Source: an endosymbiont 'TC1' of Trimyema compressum (GTDB taxonomy: Bacteria > Bacillota > TC1). From it: 64,000 nt of DNA. Below the pieces are notes generated by a model, which was given only the letters and a program-made list of their open reading frames with translations, did no database searches and was not told the DNA's origin. Both the position numbers and the translations under genes were made by a program. Location of the stretch: positions 868,001 through 932,000 of the forward strand of contig NZ_CP014606.1 in NCBI RefSeq assembly GCF_001584725.1. The letters run 5' to 3'. Of the stretch, positions 43,106 to 52,204 are shown piece by piece. Position 1 is the stretch's first letter; the number at the start of each line of letters is the position of its first letter.

Positions 43106-43993
43106 TTAATATTTTCGATCTATTAAATAATCTGCTAAGTCAGCTAACTGTTTACCTAGGACACCATATTTATCTACAGCGTTCTTTGCTTTTTTTATTT
43201 CTTTTAAAACCATTTCTTTAGATTTATCTAGACCATAGATTGCTGGATAGGTAAGTTTGCCATTATTGGCATCACTTCCTGTATGTTTACCTAAAGTAAT
43301 CTCATCAGCAGTTATATCTAAAATATCATCTGTAATTTGAAAGGCTAATCCAAAAGATTCACCATAAACTGTTAAATCATTTATAATAGATTCATCTTCC
43401 GTTCCTAATAAAGCACCACTGACTAAAGCACCCGTTAGAAATTTACCCGTTTTATGACGGTGAATATAGGCTAATTTAGCCTCATCCATTACACTTTGAT
43501 TCTTATCAATATCAACATCTTCAGCTTGGCCACCAATCATCCCATGAACCCCTACGGCTTCTAGCAAATAGCGAGCTGCATTAAGCTGATTTTTCTCATC
43601 AATACCTGGCATAGACTCTAATAAAAGATAGGAACCATGGGTTAATAGGCTATCACCAATTAAAATTGCTTCAGCTTCGCCAAATGCAATATGACAACTT
43701 GGCTGACCACGTCTCATAGTATCATCATCCATTGCTGGTAAATCGTCATGTACTAAAGAATAGGTATGTATGTACTCAATACCACAGGCAAAAGGCTTTA
43801 CAATATCCCTTTTAACACCGGCAATTTCGGAACCAATTAAATTAAAGACAGCTCGGATTCTTTTTCCTCCAGCCATTAATGCATATTCCATACCCTCATA
43901 AATTACAGCAGCTCGTTTAGCTCTTTCAGGCATAACCTCTGGCAACCATCTATTAATTTTTTCAATATAGGTATTTAAAAAATCTATTGTCAT
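43106..43993 (-). CDS. ispA: Polyprenyl diphosphate synthase (farnesyl/geranyl type)
   Basis: This trans-prenyltransferase builds C10-C20 isoprenoid diphosphates. The 295 residues carry both aspartate-rich motifs, DDLPAMDDD (about 82-90) and DDILD (about 220-224), plus GGKRIR and GGQAEDVD. The FARM region with YIHTYSLVHDDLP fits the short-chain farnesyl synthase type. The start overlaps xseB by one base (TAATG), in the standard xseA-xseB-ispA order. Confidence 0.93.
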   Translation of the reverse strand: MTIDFLNTYIEKINRWLPEVMPERAKRAAVIYEGMEYALMAGGKRIRAVFNLIGSEIAGVKRDIVKPFACGIEYIHTYSLVHDDLPAMDDDTMRRGQPSCHIAFGEAEAILIGDSLLTHGSYLLLESMPGIDEKNQLNAARYLLEAVGVHGMIGGQAEDVDIDKNQSVMDEAKLAYIHRHKTGKFLTGALVSGALLGTEDESIINDLTVYGESFGLAFQITDDILDITADEITLGKHTGSDANNGKLTYPAIYGLDKSKEMVLKEIKKAKNAVDKYGVLGKQLADLADYLIDRKY

Positions 43994-44220
43994 TAATTTT
44001 CCTCATCTATTTCTTCAAGGAAAAATGCGCCATTTTCAGCAATTAGTATTTGTGTTTTTTTCTCAATTGATTCTAGTCTTTTTTTGCACTGTTGAAAAAG
44101 TTTAATGCCTTTTTCAAATTCTTTCAAACCTACTTCAATATCTAAATCATTCTCTTCAAGAGCTTTGACGCTTTGATCTAGCTCATCCATAAGTTCCTTA
44201 AAGCTTTTTTTAACAGCCAT
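43993..44220 (-). CDS. xseB: Exodeoxyribonuclease VII small subunit
   Basis: XseB is the small helical partner of XseA. I use ATG 44220 (MAVKKSFKELM, after AAGGAAG), giving 75 residues. The upstream codons to 44238 belong to xseA. The pattern of SFKELMDELDQSVKALEE followed by LKEFEKGIKLFQQCKKRLE is typical. It overlaps the end of xseA by 11 bases and ispA by one. Confidence 0.93.
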   Translation of the reverse strand: MAVKKSFKELMDELDQSVKALEENDLDIEVGLKEFEKGIKLFQQCKKRLESIEKKTQILIAENGAFFLEEIDEEN

Positions 44221-45412
44221 TTTCTTCTTCCTTTCCAATTACTTTACAAGTTAACACACCTGTAGACAGCGCTGTTTTTATTATATCATTTATCGAAACA
44301 TCATTCACTTTTTTTACTATATTTTTTTCATCATTATAGGTGATACTATAGCCTTTATTCAGCAAAGCTAAAGGGCTCATTAAATGAAGTTTTTCCCCTT
44401 TATGATTCAATGCATTTTTTTCAATTTCAAGATGAACACTTATTTCCCGTATTAGCTTACCATAATAAGTATCCAAAGATTTATTAAGATTCTCAATGTC
44501 CCCTTTAAAATTCTTAAGTTTTTCATAGATTGGATCTAATTGTTGATAATAATTATCAATATTCTTTTCAACATTAGCTTTTTCTTTAATGAGTCTATTT
44601 TTATAATAAGTCATTTTTTGCCAAATATTTTCAGTGGCAATTTCTGCTCCCTGAGAAGGTGTTGCCCCTCTAACATCTGCGACAAAATCACTTAATGTAA
44701 TATCAGTTTCATGACCTACAGCTGAAATAACTGGAATTTTTGAATTAAAAATTGCCCTGACTACTGGTTCTGTATTAAAAGCCATTAAGTCTTCAACTGA
44801 ACCACCGCCACGACCAACAATTAAAACATCTACTTTTCCATATTCATTAAATGATTCAATTGCTTCTGCAATTTCAAAAGGTGCCTTTTCCCCTTGTACA
44901 CCAACTGGTATTAAAACAAGCTTAACACTAGGATTTCTACTAGCGACTACTGTCTTGATATCATGTAAAACTGCCCCTTTTAATGAAGTTACGACTCCAA
45001 TAGTTTCTATAGCCTCAGGTAATTGTTTTTTATACTCAATTTCAAATAAACCTTCTTGCTGAAACTTTTTCTTTAAAGCTTCAATTTCTAAATAAATATT
45101 GCCTACACCAGTCATCACAACTTTTTCACCATAAAATTGATATTGTCCTGTAACAGGATACAGAGATACCTTACCTTTAATTAAAATAGACACACCTTCT
45201 TTGATAGGCATTTTCATACGTTCAGCATGGCTTCTAAAAATAACAGATTGAATAGCATTTTTATTATCTTTAAGGGTAAAATAAAGATGCCCTGACATAG
45301 CTCTTTTAAAATTAGACACCTCACCCTTAATACAAATATTTGATAAATAAAGGTCCTTCTCAAGAAGGACCTTTACATAGTTATTAACTTCAGAAACCGA
45401 TAATTTTACCAT
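44210..45412 (-). CDS. xseA: Exodeoxyribonuclease VII large subunit
   Basis: XseA is the catalytic subunit that degrades single-stranded DNA. It has an N-terminal OB-fold (LSVSEVNNYVKVLLE, then GHLYFTLKD, about 1-100) and the catalytic core with GVVTSLKGAVLHDI (about 139-152), VGRGGGSVEDL (about 186-196) and AVGHETDITLSDFVAD (about 217-232). A coiled coil precedes a C-terminal NKGYSITY segment. The ATG at 45412 overlaps the fchA stop (TGATG). The 400-residue length is normal. Confidence 0.95.
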   Translation of the reverse strand: MVKLSVSEVNNYVKVLLEKDLYLSNICIKGEVSNFKRAMSGHLYFTLKDNKNAIQSVIFRSHAERMKMPIKEGVSILIKGKVSLYPVTGQYQFYGEKVVMTGVGNIYLEIEALKKKFQQEGLFEIEYKKQLPEAIETIGVVTSLKGAVLHDIKTVVASRNPSVKLVLIPVGVQGEKAPFEIAEAIESFNEYGKVDVLIVGRGGGSVEDLMAFNTEPVVRAIFNSKIPVISAVGHETDITLSDFVADVRGATPSQGAEIATENIWQKMTYYKNRLIKEKANVEKNIDNYYQQLDPIYEKLKNFKGDIENLNKSLDTYYGKLIREISVHLEIEKNALNHKGEKLHLMSPLALLNKGYSITYNDEKNIVKKVNDVSINDIIKTALSTGVLTCKVIGKEEENGC

Positions 45413-46044
45413 CACATTCTTTCCTTGACAATAACAATTGCTTTCTCTCTAGCTTCTCTAGCTTTATTAATGAGAATCGCTTTTCTCGCACTTGCTCTGT
45501 CAACATATTCTTTATCTTTAATGCCACCTAAATTAATATCAACACTTAAAAGAGCTCCGTGTAGGGAAGCTTCCGCAACATAAGCACCAACACCAACATC
45601 ACTAATTGCTGTTTTATTACCATAAGCACAAATTTCAGCAGCTAATTCAATAATTTCCAAGCAAGTTTCAGCTATTGTCAATGGAACTTCAGTTGCTGCA
45701 ATATAAGCTTTTTGCATAGCCTCACTTCTTGCTTTTTTCTCATCATCATTGTCTTTTGGCATTCTTAAAGTATCCATAAATTGGTTGAATACTGCCATGT
45801 CTTCATTAACAAGACCTTCTAAACGCACCATAATATCTTGTGTTTTATCTAATAATGCTACTGTTTCTGCTTGGACATCAGCATACTTTTCCTTGCCTTT
45901 TGTAAGACTACCAACCATAGCAACCATACCGTTACCTAGGCAAGCCACCATAGCTGCTACACTGCCACCACCTGGTGTAGGGGCATCAGAACACGCTTCA
46001 GCTAAAATTTCTCTATAGCTTTTATCAAAATACTTGTTACTCAT
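45412..46044 (-). CDS. fchA: Cyclodeaminase/cyclohydrolase family protein (FchA-like methenyl-THF cyclohydrolase)
   Basis: This 210-residue all-helical protein belongs to the formiminotetrahydrofolate cyclodeaminase-cyclohydrolase family, with the signature DAPTPGGGSVAAMVACLG (about 20-37). In acetogens and purine-fermenting clostridia the stand-alone form (FchA) interconverts methenyl- and formyl-THF. Directly downstream of folD it most likely does so here, completing the reversible formyl-to-methylene steps. A formimino-THF cyclodeaminase role in histidine or purine breakdown is the alternative. It ends where xseA begins. Confidence 0.85.
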   Translation of the reverse strand: MSNKYFDKSYREILAEACSDAPTPGGGSVAAMVACLGNGMVAMVGSLTKGKEKYADVQAETVALLDKTQDIMVRLEGLVNEDMAVFNQFMDTLRMPKDNDDEKKARSEAMQKAYIAATEVPLTIAETCLEIIELAAEICAYGNKTAISDVGVGAYVAEASLHGALLSVDINLGGIKDKEYVDRASARKAILINKAREAREKAIVIVKERM

Positions 46045-46055
46045 AATGACTCCTC

Positions 46056-46910
46056 CTATTTACTTTGTTGAATAGAAATACCTTTTAAAAGGTTTTTAAA
46101 AATTAAAGAAGTTGTTAATGAACCAACACCGCCTGGAACAGGTGAAATTAAACTTACTACTTCTTTTAACCCTTCAAAATCAACGTCTCCACAATAACCG
46201 CCACCTTCAACTTCATTAATACCAGCATCAACAACAATAGCCCCAGGTTTAACCATTTCTTTTGTAATCATGTTAGGTCTGCCTACGGCAGCAATTACAA
46301 TATCACCTTGTTTAACAAAAGAAGCTAGGTCTTTTGTTCTTGAGTGACAAATTGTAATCGTTGGATTGTGCTGTAGTAATAAGAAAACAAGTGGTTTACC
46401 AACTGTTTCTCCACGGCCAACAATAACAGCATGTTTGCCTTCAATTTCCACACCACTTCTAAGCATTAATTCAATACAGCTTTGTGGTGTTGCTGGAAAT
46501 AGTCCAGGTCCATTACTTAAAATATAACCTCTGTTCATAGGATGAATACCATCGACATCCTTTGCAGGTAATACAGCTTCCATTACTTTATCTGTACTAA
46601 TTTGGCCTGGTAATGGCAACTCAACCATAATGCCATGAGCGCCCTTATCTTGGTTTAATTTTTCAATTAATGCAAGTAAATCACTCTCTTTTGTGTCAGT
46701 TGGTAGATTATGAAAATCAAAATCAATACCTACATTGTTTGCTGCTTTCTCTTTACTTTGTGCATAATAAACACTTGCAGGATCATCTCCAACTAAGATG
46801 ACTGCCATTTTAGGAGCAATGCCTTGCGCTCTTAAAGCTGCAACCTCTTCTTTTACTTCTGCTCTAATTTCTTTTGCTATTGCTTTTCCATCTAGTAATT
46901 GTCCTGACAT
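46056..46910 (-). CDS. folD: Methylenetetrahydrofolate dehydrogenase/cyclohydrolase
   Basis: FolD interconverts methylene-, methenyl- and formyl-THF, normally with NADP(H). The 284-residue protein has the YxxxK catalytic motif (YAQSKEKAA, about 49-57), VELPLPGQI, DGIHPMNRG, the nucleotide-binding GRGETVGKP (about 164-172; GRSxxVGxP is usual, so Glu replaces the expected Ser) and the closing PVPGGVGSLTTS. It overlaps nfnB by 19 bases, which ties C1 chemistry to NADPH supply. Confidence 0.94.
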   Translation of the reverse strand: MSGQLLDGKAIAKEIRAEVKEEVAALRAQGIAPKMAVILVGDDPASVYYAQSKEKAANNVGIDFDFHNLPTDTKESDLLALIEKLNQDKGAHGIMVELPLPGQISTDKVMEAVLPAKDVDGIHPMNRGYILSNGPGLFPATPQSCIELMLRSGVEIEGKHAVIVGRGETVGKPLVFLLLQHNPTITICHSRTKDLASFVKQGDIVIAAVGRPNMITKEMVKPGAIVVDAGINEVEGGGYCGDVDFEGLKEVVSLISPVPGGVGSLTTSLIFKNLLKGISIQQSK

Positions 46911-48319
46911 ACCATATCCTCCTTTTGTTTAGATAATAAATAATCATTAATTGCAGTCGCCGTACTTTTACCAGCGCCCATAGCTAATATTACAGTTGCT
47001 GCTCCAGTTACAATATCTCCTCCAGCAAATACGCCATCAAGAGATGTTTGTCCCTTTTCATCAGCAACAATATTACCATACTTATTTAATTCCAAACCTT
47101 TTGTGCTTTCCAGTAATAATGGATTAGGTCCTTGACCAATAGCCATAACTACCATATCAATTGGTAATTCAAACTCAGAACCTTCAATAGCAACAGGTTT
47201 TCTTCTGCCACCTTCATCTGGTTCACCTAATTCATATTTCAAGCACTTTAAACCAGTAACCTGTCCTGTTTCATTATTACCTAAAATTTCCACTGGACTT
47301 GTTAACAGACTGAGAATAATACCTTCTTCTTCAGCATGTTCTAACTCTTCCAAACGAGCTGGCACTTCATCTCTTGAACGTCTATAGACAATATGAACTT
47401 CTTTAGCGCCTATTCTCTTAGCTGTTCTAGCAGCATCCATAGCTACGTTTCCAGCTCCAATTACAGCTACTTTCTCACCGACTACAACCGGTGTATCATA
47501 GTTAGGAAAATCATAAGCTTTCATTAGATTTACACGTGTTAAAAATTCATTAGCTGCATACACTTCATTATAGGTTTCGCCAGGAATATTTAAGAAATAA
47601 GGCAGTCCTGCACCAGTTGCAATAAAGACAGCATCAAAGCCTTCCTCTTTCATTAATTCTTCCACAGAATTAATGCTTCCCGCAACACTATTAACTTCCA
47701 TTTTCACACCCATTTTTTTCATGTGGTCAATTTCTTGTTGAACAATTAATTTAGGCAAACGGAATTCTGGAATACCATACATCAAAACCCCACCCATAGT
47801 ATGTAAAGCTTCAAAAATAGTTACATCATGACCCATTTTAATTAATTCATAGGCACAGGCAAGTCCAGCTGGTCCCCCTCCTAAAATAGCCACTTTTTTA
47901 CCAGTTTTCTTTACATCTTCAATTGGTAAAGCTTTACCACTATTCATATAGGTATCTGCAGCAAATCTTTCTAAACGACCAATGCCAATAGCTCCGCCCT
48001 TTGGATTAAGAATACAAGCACCTTCACATTGGTTTTCCTGTGGACACACTCTACCACAAACAGCTGGTAAAAGATTATACTGTTTTAGTGTCGTATAGGC
48101 ATCATCATACTCCCCATGTTTAATTTCTTGAATAAACTTAGGAATATCAATATGGACAGGACAACCTTCACGGCATTTTGGTTTTTTGCAATTAAGGCAT
48201 CTTTCTGCCTCTTCTTTAGCCATTGCCTCAGAAAACCCAAGAGAAACCTCTTTAAAATTCTTACTTCTCTCTTCAGGATCTTGGTTAGGCATATCAACTC
48301 TATTTAAATTTAAAGCCAT
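46892..48319 (-). CDS. nfnB: NfnB/GltD-type NADPH-binding iron-sulfur flavoprotein
   Basis: This 475-residue protein matches the large subunit of NADH-dependent ferredoxin:NADP+ oxidoreductase (NfnB), related to the glutamate synthase small subunit. The N-terminal Cys sets CLNCKKPKCREGCP and CGRVCPQENQCEGAC bind two [4Fe-4S] clusters, followed by an FAD motif GGGPAGLACAYEL (about 148-160) and an NAD(P) motif GAGNVAMDAARTA (about 288-300). The paired NfnA just upstream supports Nfn rather than GltD, and no gltB is nearby. Nfn transfers electrons by flavin bifurcation among NADH, ferredoxin and NADPH. It overlaps its neighbours on both sides. Confidence 0.9.
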   Translation of the reverse strand: MALNLNRVDMPNQDPEERSKNFKEVSLGFSEAMAKEEAERCLNCKKPKCREGCPVHIDIPKFIQEIKHGEYDDAYTTLKQYNLLPAVCGRVCPQENQCEGACILNPKGGAIGIGRLERFAADTYMNSGKALPIEDVKKTGKKVAILGGGPAGLACAYELIKMGHDVTIFEALHTMGGVLMYGIPEFRLPKLIVQQEIDHMKKMGVKMEVNSVAGSINSVEELMKEEGFDAVFIATGAGLPYFLNIPGETYNEVYAANEFLTRVNLMKAYDFPNYDTPVVVGEKVAVIGAGNVAMDAARTAKRIGAKEVHIVYRRSRDEVPARLEELEHAEEEGIILSLLTSPVEILGNNETGQVTGLKCLKYELGEPDEGGRRKPVAIEGSEFELPIDMVVMAIGQGPNPLLLESTKGLELNKYGNIVADEKGQTSLDGVFAGGDIVTGAATVILAMGAGKSTATAINDYLLSKQKEDMVCQDNY

Positions 48320-49608
48320 TTTAAACCCCCCTTTTCTGCTTTTTCCAACGCAATAGCCTCTTTTGCTTTATATATATTCATTCTTCTTAATGATAAATCC
48401 CAGTTTACTTTATGTCCATCAAACTCAGGACCATCAACACATGCAAATTTAACATTACCATCTACTTCTAAACGACAGGCACCACACATACCGGTGCCAT
48501 CTACCATAATTGGATTCATACTAACAATAGTTGGCAAATTATATTCTTTAGTTAATAAGGCTACAAATTTCATCATAATAACTGGACCGATTGCCCAAGC
48601 TTTATTAATACCACCATGATCTGCAAGACGTTTAATTACATCGGTTACTAACCCTTTTTCGCCATCACTACCATCATCTGTAGTTACATATAGCTCGTCA
48701 CTAATTTCACCCATTTTATCTTTCCAAATTAATAAATCTTTGTTTCTAGCTCCTATAACAGATATTACCTTGTTACCCGCTTCTTTTAAGGCTCTAGCAA
48801 TTGGATAAACAGGTGCAATTCCAGCACCACCACCAACACATAAAACTTTACCATAATTTTCAATTTCAGTTGCCTGTCCTAGTGGACCAACGAAATCAAT
48901 AAATGCTTCACCTTCTTGCATAGCACAAATTTTTCTACTGGAATAGCCTACTGCTTGTGTAATAATTGTGATAGTACCTTTTTCTCTATCAAAATCAGCA
49001 ATAGTCAGTGGAATTCTTTCTCCTTTTTCATCAATGCGTAGTACGATGAATTGTCCCGGATTGCATTTTTTTGCAATTTTAGGAGCGAATACATCCATTG
49101 CAACAATTTGAGAACCAAGCTGTTCTCTTCTAATAATCTTATACATTACTTCCTCCTCGAATTTTATATTATCTATTCCCTTTTGTTTTTCAACTTGTCT
49201 AATGCCTTGTTTAATCAACTGATTCATAACTCCATTTAACACACCATTAACAAATTTCTTTGATTGTTCGCCACAATATTCTTTTGTAACCTCAACCCAT
49301 TCGTTAATAGAGACAGCTAAAGGAATTGTTGCACAATTCATCATCTCGCCAGAACCTAAAAGAAGAATACTTCTCTCTAGAACTCCTAAGCGATTAAATG
49401 TCCATTTTTTTAAAACTGGTTGTATCAGTGTTTTTAAAGTTTCCTCATTATCAAAGACAAGAGAAAGAAGCTCTCCTACGAAAGCTTTCTCCCCTTTTAT
49501 CAACTCTTTGTCTTCTAATTGGAATTTAAGTGCATCTTTATCTAAGGTGCCTAACTCTAACTGGTACATCCACTCCATACTGTAGATTCTTGCTTCATGT
49601 CGACTCAA
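48310..49608 (-). CDS. In-frame NusB-NfnA fusion with internal start for NfnA
   Basis: One 432-codon frame joins two proteins that are normally separate. Residues 1-about 150 are NusB, the RNA-binding antitermination factor (SRHEARIYSMEWMYQ, ERSILLLGSGEM, EWVEVTKEY, KFVNGVLNGV). Residues 155-432 are NfnA, with a PyrK-like FAD/NAD(P) region (GERIPLTIAD, CVGGGAGIAPVYPIARAL) and a [2Fe-2S] loop (GTGMCGACRLEVDG, then CVDGPEFDGH). NfnA keeps its own AGGAGG (49157-49152) and ATG (49146) with 5-base spacing inside the fused frame. Without one A in the ATAAAATTC stretch just upstream, NusB would instead stop at TAA overlapping that ATG. So both a fused and a free NfnA may be made, or the fusion is a recent one-base event. 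Confidence 0.85.
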   Translation of the reverse strand: MSRHEARIYSMEWMYQLELGTLDKDALKFQLEDKELIKGEKAFVGELLSLVFDNEETLKTLIQPVLKKWTFNRLGVLERSILLLGSGEMMNCATIPLAVSINEWVEVTKEYCGEQSKKFVNGVLNGVMNQLIKQGIRQVEKQKGIDNIKFEEEVMYKIIRREQLGSQIVAMDVFAPKIAKKCNPGQFIVLRIDEKGERIPLTIADFDREKGTITIITQAVGYSSRKICAMQEGEAFIDFVGPLGQATEIENYGKVLCVGGGAGIAPVYPIARALKEAGNKVISVIGARNKDLLIWKDKMGEISDELYVTTDDGSDGEKGLVTDVIKRLADHGGINKAWAIGPVIMMKFVALLTKEYNLPTIVSMNPIMVDGTGMCGACRLEVDGNVKFACVDGPEFDGHKVNWDLSLRRMNIYKAKEAIALEKAEKGGLKWL

Positions 49609-49622
49609 TATTTCACCTCAGA

Positions 49623-50114
49623 TTATTTACTGTAATTTGTGAAACCATTAACGGTAACTTTGACATCCTCAAGGTTATCGCCAACAGTGCTCTCAAACAC
49701 CTCTTTTATTTGCTTACTTACATGTTCTGTTACTTTAACAATATTGCTACCTACTTCTAATGTTAAACCAATTTCTAAAATGATTTTTTCATCTTTAGTA
49801 TAACCTACTCTGACAACTGTATTGTTGATATCATTTATTTTTCCTAATGTATTTTTCGCTAGCTGTATAATTGCCTCTTCAGTAATAGCAATTGTATCAC
49901 TATCGTTTTTTACAAATATTTTTTTATGTCTATGATTTTTTTGTCCGTCACCTAATAACATAATTAATGTCAGTAAAGCAACAATAAAAACAGCAATATT
50001 CAATAGGTATGGTGATACCATAACTGTAGAACCCATAACCCATAAAACACCTTCAGAAACTGAAAGAACAATTATAGCTAAGGTAAATAGAATAGCTAGT
50101 ATTCTTCTTGCCAT
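49623..50114 (-). CDS. amaP: Alkaline shock response membrane anchor protein AmaP
   Basis: AmaP tethers Asp23-type proteins to the membrane. The start is ATG 50114 (MARRILAIL, after AAGGAG), giving 163 residues. An upstream extension in frame lies inside asp23 and is not the start. Two N-terminal hydrophobic hairpin segments (about 5-25 and 35-55) are followed by a soluble Asp23-like domain. It lies between asp23 and nusB, a conserved neighbourhood in Firmicutes. Confidence 0.88.
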   Translation of the reverse strand: MARRILAILFTLAIIVLSVSEGVLWVMGSTVMVSPYLLNIAVFIVALLTLIMLLGDGQKNHRHKKIFVKNDSDTIAITEEAIIQLAKNTLGKINDINNTVVRVGYTKDEKIILEIGLTLEVGSNIVKVTEHVSKQIKEVFESTVGDNLEDVKVTVNGFTNYSK

Positions 50115-50115
50115 C

Positions 50116-50502
50116 TTATTGCTCCTTATTCTCTTCCTGTTGTTTTTTATCTTCAAAAACAATATCGCTAATTGTTACATTGACTTCCTTTACATTAATG
50201 CCTGTCATTGACTCAACAGCATCTTTAACACTATTTTGAACATTTTGAGCTAAAGCTACAATGTTAACGCCATGTTCAATTACTAAAGCTAATTCAACAT
50301 TTGTACCTTCTTCTTCCATGCTAACTTTAACACCTTTTGAGTAGTTTTTTTTACCGAAAATTTCACCGATTGATGATGTTGAACTATCAGTTACTCTGAT
50401 TACACCTTCAACCTCTTGAGCTGTAATGTTGGCAATAGCTGCAGCCACATTGTCAGCAATTTTAATTTTACCTACACTATTTCCTGTTACTGATTCACTC
50501 AT
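50116..50502 (-). CDS. Asp23/Gls24 family envelope stress protein
   Basis: The 128-residue protein carries the Asp23 domain, with GKIKIADNVAAAIANITAQEVEGV (given in part as KIADNVAAAIA) and the C-terminal VNIVALAQNVQNSVKDAV pattern. In staphylococci Asp23 forms a membrane-associated layer through AmaP and responds to envelope stress. The adjacent amaP supports the same arrangement here. It is followed at once by amaP and preceded by efp. Confidence 0.9.
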   Translation of the reverse strand: MSESVTGNSVGKIKIADNVAAAIANITAQEVEGVIRVTDSSTSSIGEIFGKKNYSKGVKVSMEEEGTNVELALVIEHGVNIVALAQNVQNSVKDAVESMTGINVKEVNVTISDIVFEDKKQQEENKEQ

Positions 50503-50541
50503 TTTAAAATCCTCCTCTAAATTGTATCTAAAACAATATAT

Positions 50542-51102
50542 TTAATTACGGGAAACATACTCACCCGTACGAGTATCGATAACTAATTCGTCTCCTTCAT
50601 TAACAAACAATGGTACTTTCACAACTGCTCCTGTTTCCATTGTAGCATTTTTAGTAACATTTGAAGCGGTATCACCTTTTACACCTGGTTCTGTTTCTTT
50701 AACAGCTAAAATAACCGTATTAGGTAATTCTACTCCAATAATTTCATCTTTATAATACATAACTGCAATATTCATGTTTTCTTTTAAAAATTGGATTGAT
50801 TCCTCTCCTAATTGAACAGCAGAAATAGATGCTTGATCATAGGTTGATGTATCCATGAATACATAATCATCTCCTTCATTGTAAAGGTATTGCATTTCAG
50901 TTTTCTCAATATGTGCTTTGCCTACTTTTTCTCCTGCTCTAAAAGTTTTTTCAACGGTAGCCCCTGTTCTTCTGTTTCTTAGTTTAGTTCTAACAAAAGC
51001 AGCTCCTTTTCCTGGTTTAACATGCTGGAACTCTACAATTGTATAAATAGCACCATCAAATTCGATTGTTAGTCCTGTTTTAAAATCACTTGTTGAAATC
51101 AC
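50542..51102 (-). CDS. efp: Translation elongation factor P
   Basis: EF-P rescues ribosomes stalled at polyproline stretches. The 186-residue protein has the KOW-like domain I with the tip lysine Lys-32 in KPGKGAAF, the modification site in other bacteria, and two OB domains ending in [11 protein letters not shown]. No EpmA/EpmB or YmfI modification gene is visible in the window. It sits between pepP and asp23, a common Firmicutes order. Confidence 0.96.
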   Translation of the reverse strand: MISTSDFKTGLTIEFDGAIYTIVEFQHVKPGKGAAFVRTKLRNRRTGATVEKTFRAGEKVGKAHIEKTEMQYLYNEGDDYVFMDTSTYDQASISAVQLGEESIQFLKENMNIAVMYYKDEIIGVELPNTVILAVKETEPGVKGDTASNVTKNATMETGAVVKVPLFVNEGDELVIDTRTGEYVSRN

Positions 51103-51123
51103 GTTATGATCCCCTTTCCTACT

Positions 51124-52197
51124 CTATATAATACACAAATCTTTACTTGTTTTAGATAACACTTCCACTGAATCATCACCTAAAACGACTAAATCTTCAA
51201 TGCGAATACCAAACTTATTTTCTAAATAAATTCCAGGTTCTACAGTAAAAACCATATTTGGTTTTAAAACATTGTCACTTTTAATACTAATATTAGGTCT
51301 TTCATGAATGTATAAACCAACCCCATGACCTGTACTATGACCAAACGCCTTACCATAACCTGCTTTACTAATATAGTCTCTTACTGAATCATCGACTACA
51401 TGAGCCTTAAGACCAGACTTAATAGTTTTAAGACCAATAGCTTGACTGGTTTTAACAATATTATAAATCTTTAAAAATGCTTCACTAGGGTCGCCTAGAT
51501 AGACCATGCGAGTCATATCTGAAGCATAGCCTTTATAGGTTACACCAATATCAAAAAGAATAGATTCATTATACACTATTTTCTTTTTACTGGCTATACC
51601 ATGAGGGAGGCTGGTGCGTTTTCCACTAATAACAATTAAGTCAAAACTGCTACTTGTTGCGCCCTCTTTTCGCAAAGCAAATTCCAATTCATTCTTTAAA
51701 TCAAGCTCAGTCATACCAACTTTTATTTTACCAATGGTATGCTTTAAAATGGCATCGTTAATTTCAGCACTTTTCCTAATTAAAGCTAATTCGTCTTCTG
51801 TTTTAACCATTCTCAGAGTCTCACATATTTGAGGTCCCATGAAAAAATCAATCTGAAAATCTTCCAAATAATCATTAAAACGTTGGTATAGACTATAGAT
51901 TATGCTCTCTTCAAAAGCCAACGAAGATACTTTTTGAGCTTTTAAAAGTTCAACTAATATTTCACGGACACTCCCTTTACAATCGACTACCTCTATCCCC
52001 GAATCTAAAGTATTTAAAGCTTCAACATATCTGAAATCCGTTAAGAAATAGCTTTTATCAGCTAATACCAATAAAAAACCTTCTGCATCCTCTAAACCAC
52101 CTAAGTAGTTGCAATTGAGAGGATTAGAAATTAAGAAACTCTCTATATTTTCCTTAATTAATTGTTTTTGAAAAAGTTTAATCCTAGTTATTTCCAT
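51124..52197 (-). CDS. pepP: Xaa-Pro aminopeptidase (M24 family)
   Basis: This metallopeptidase removes N-terminal residues preceding proline. The 357-residue form has a short N-terminal creatinase-like domain and a pita-bread M24 domain. Its dimetal ligands are in FDIGVTYKGYASDMTR (two Asp), FGHSTGHGVGL (His), FTVEPGIYL (Glu) and GIRIEDLVV (Glu). Start ATG 52197 is chosen over the adjacent TTG. It lies next to efp, as in many Firmicutes. Confidence 0.93.
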   Translation of the reverse strand: MEITRIKLFQKQLIKENIESFLISNPLNCNYLGGLEDAEGFLLVLADKSYFLTDFRYVEALNTLDSGIEVVDCKGSVREILVELLKAQKVSSLAFEESIIYSLYQRFNDYLEDFQIDFFMGPQICETLRMVKTEDELALIRKSAEINDAILKHTIGKIKVGMTELDLKNELEFALRKEGATSSSFDLIVISGKRTSLPHGIASKKKIVYNESILFDIGVTYKGYASDMTRMVYLGDPSEAFLKIYNIVKTSQAIGLKTIKSGLKAHVVDDSVRDYISKAGYGKAFGHSTGHGVGLYIHERPNISIKSDNVLKPNMVFTVEPGIYLENKFGIRIEDLVVLGDDSVEVLSKTSKDLCII

Positions 52198-52204
52198 CAA
52201 TTAG

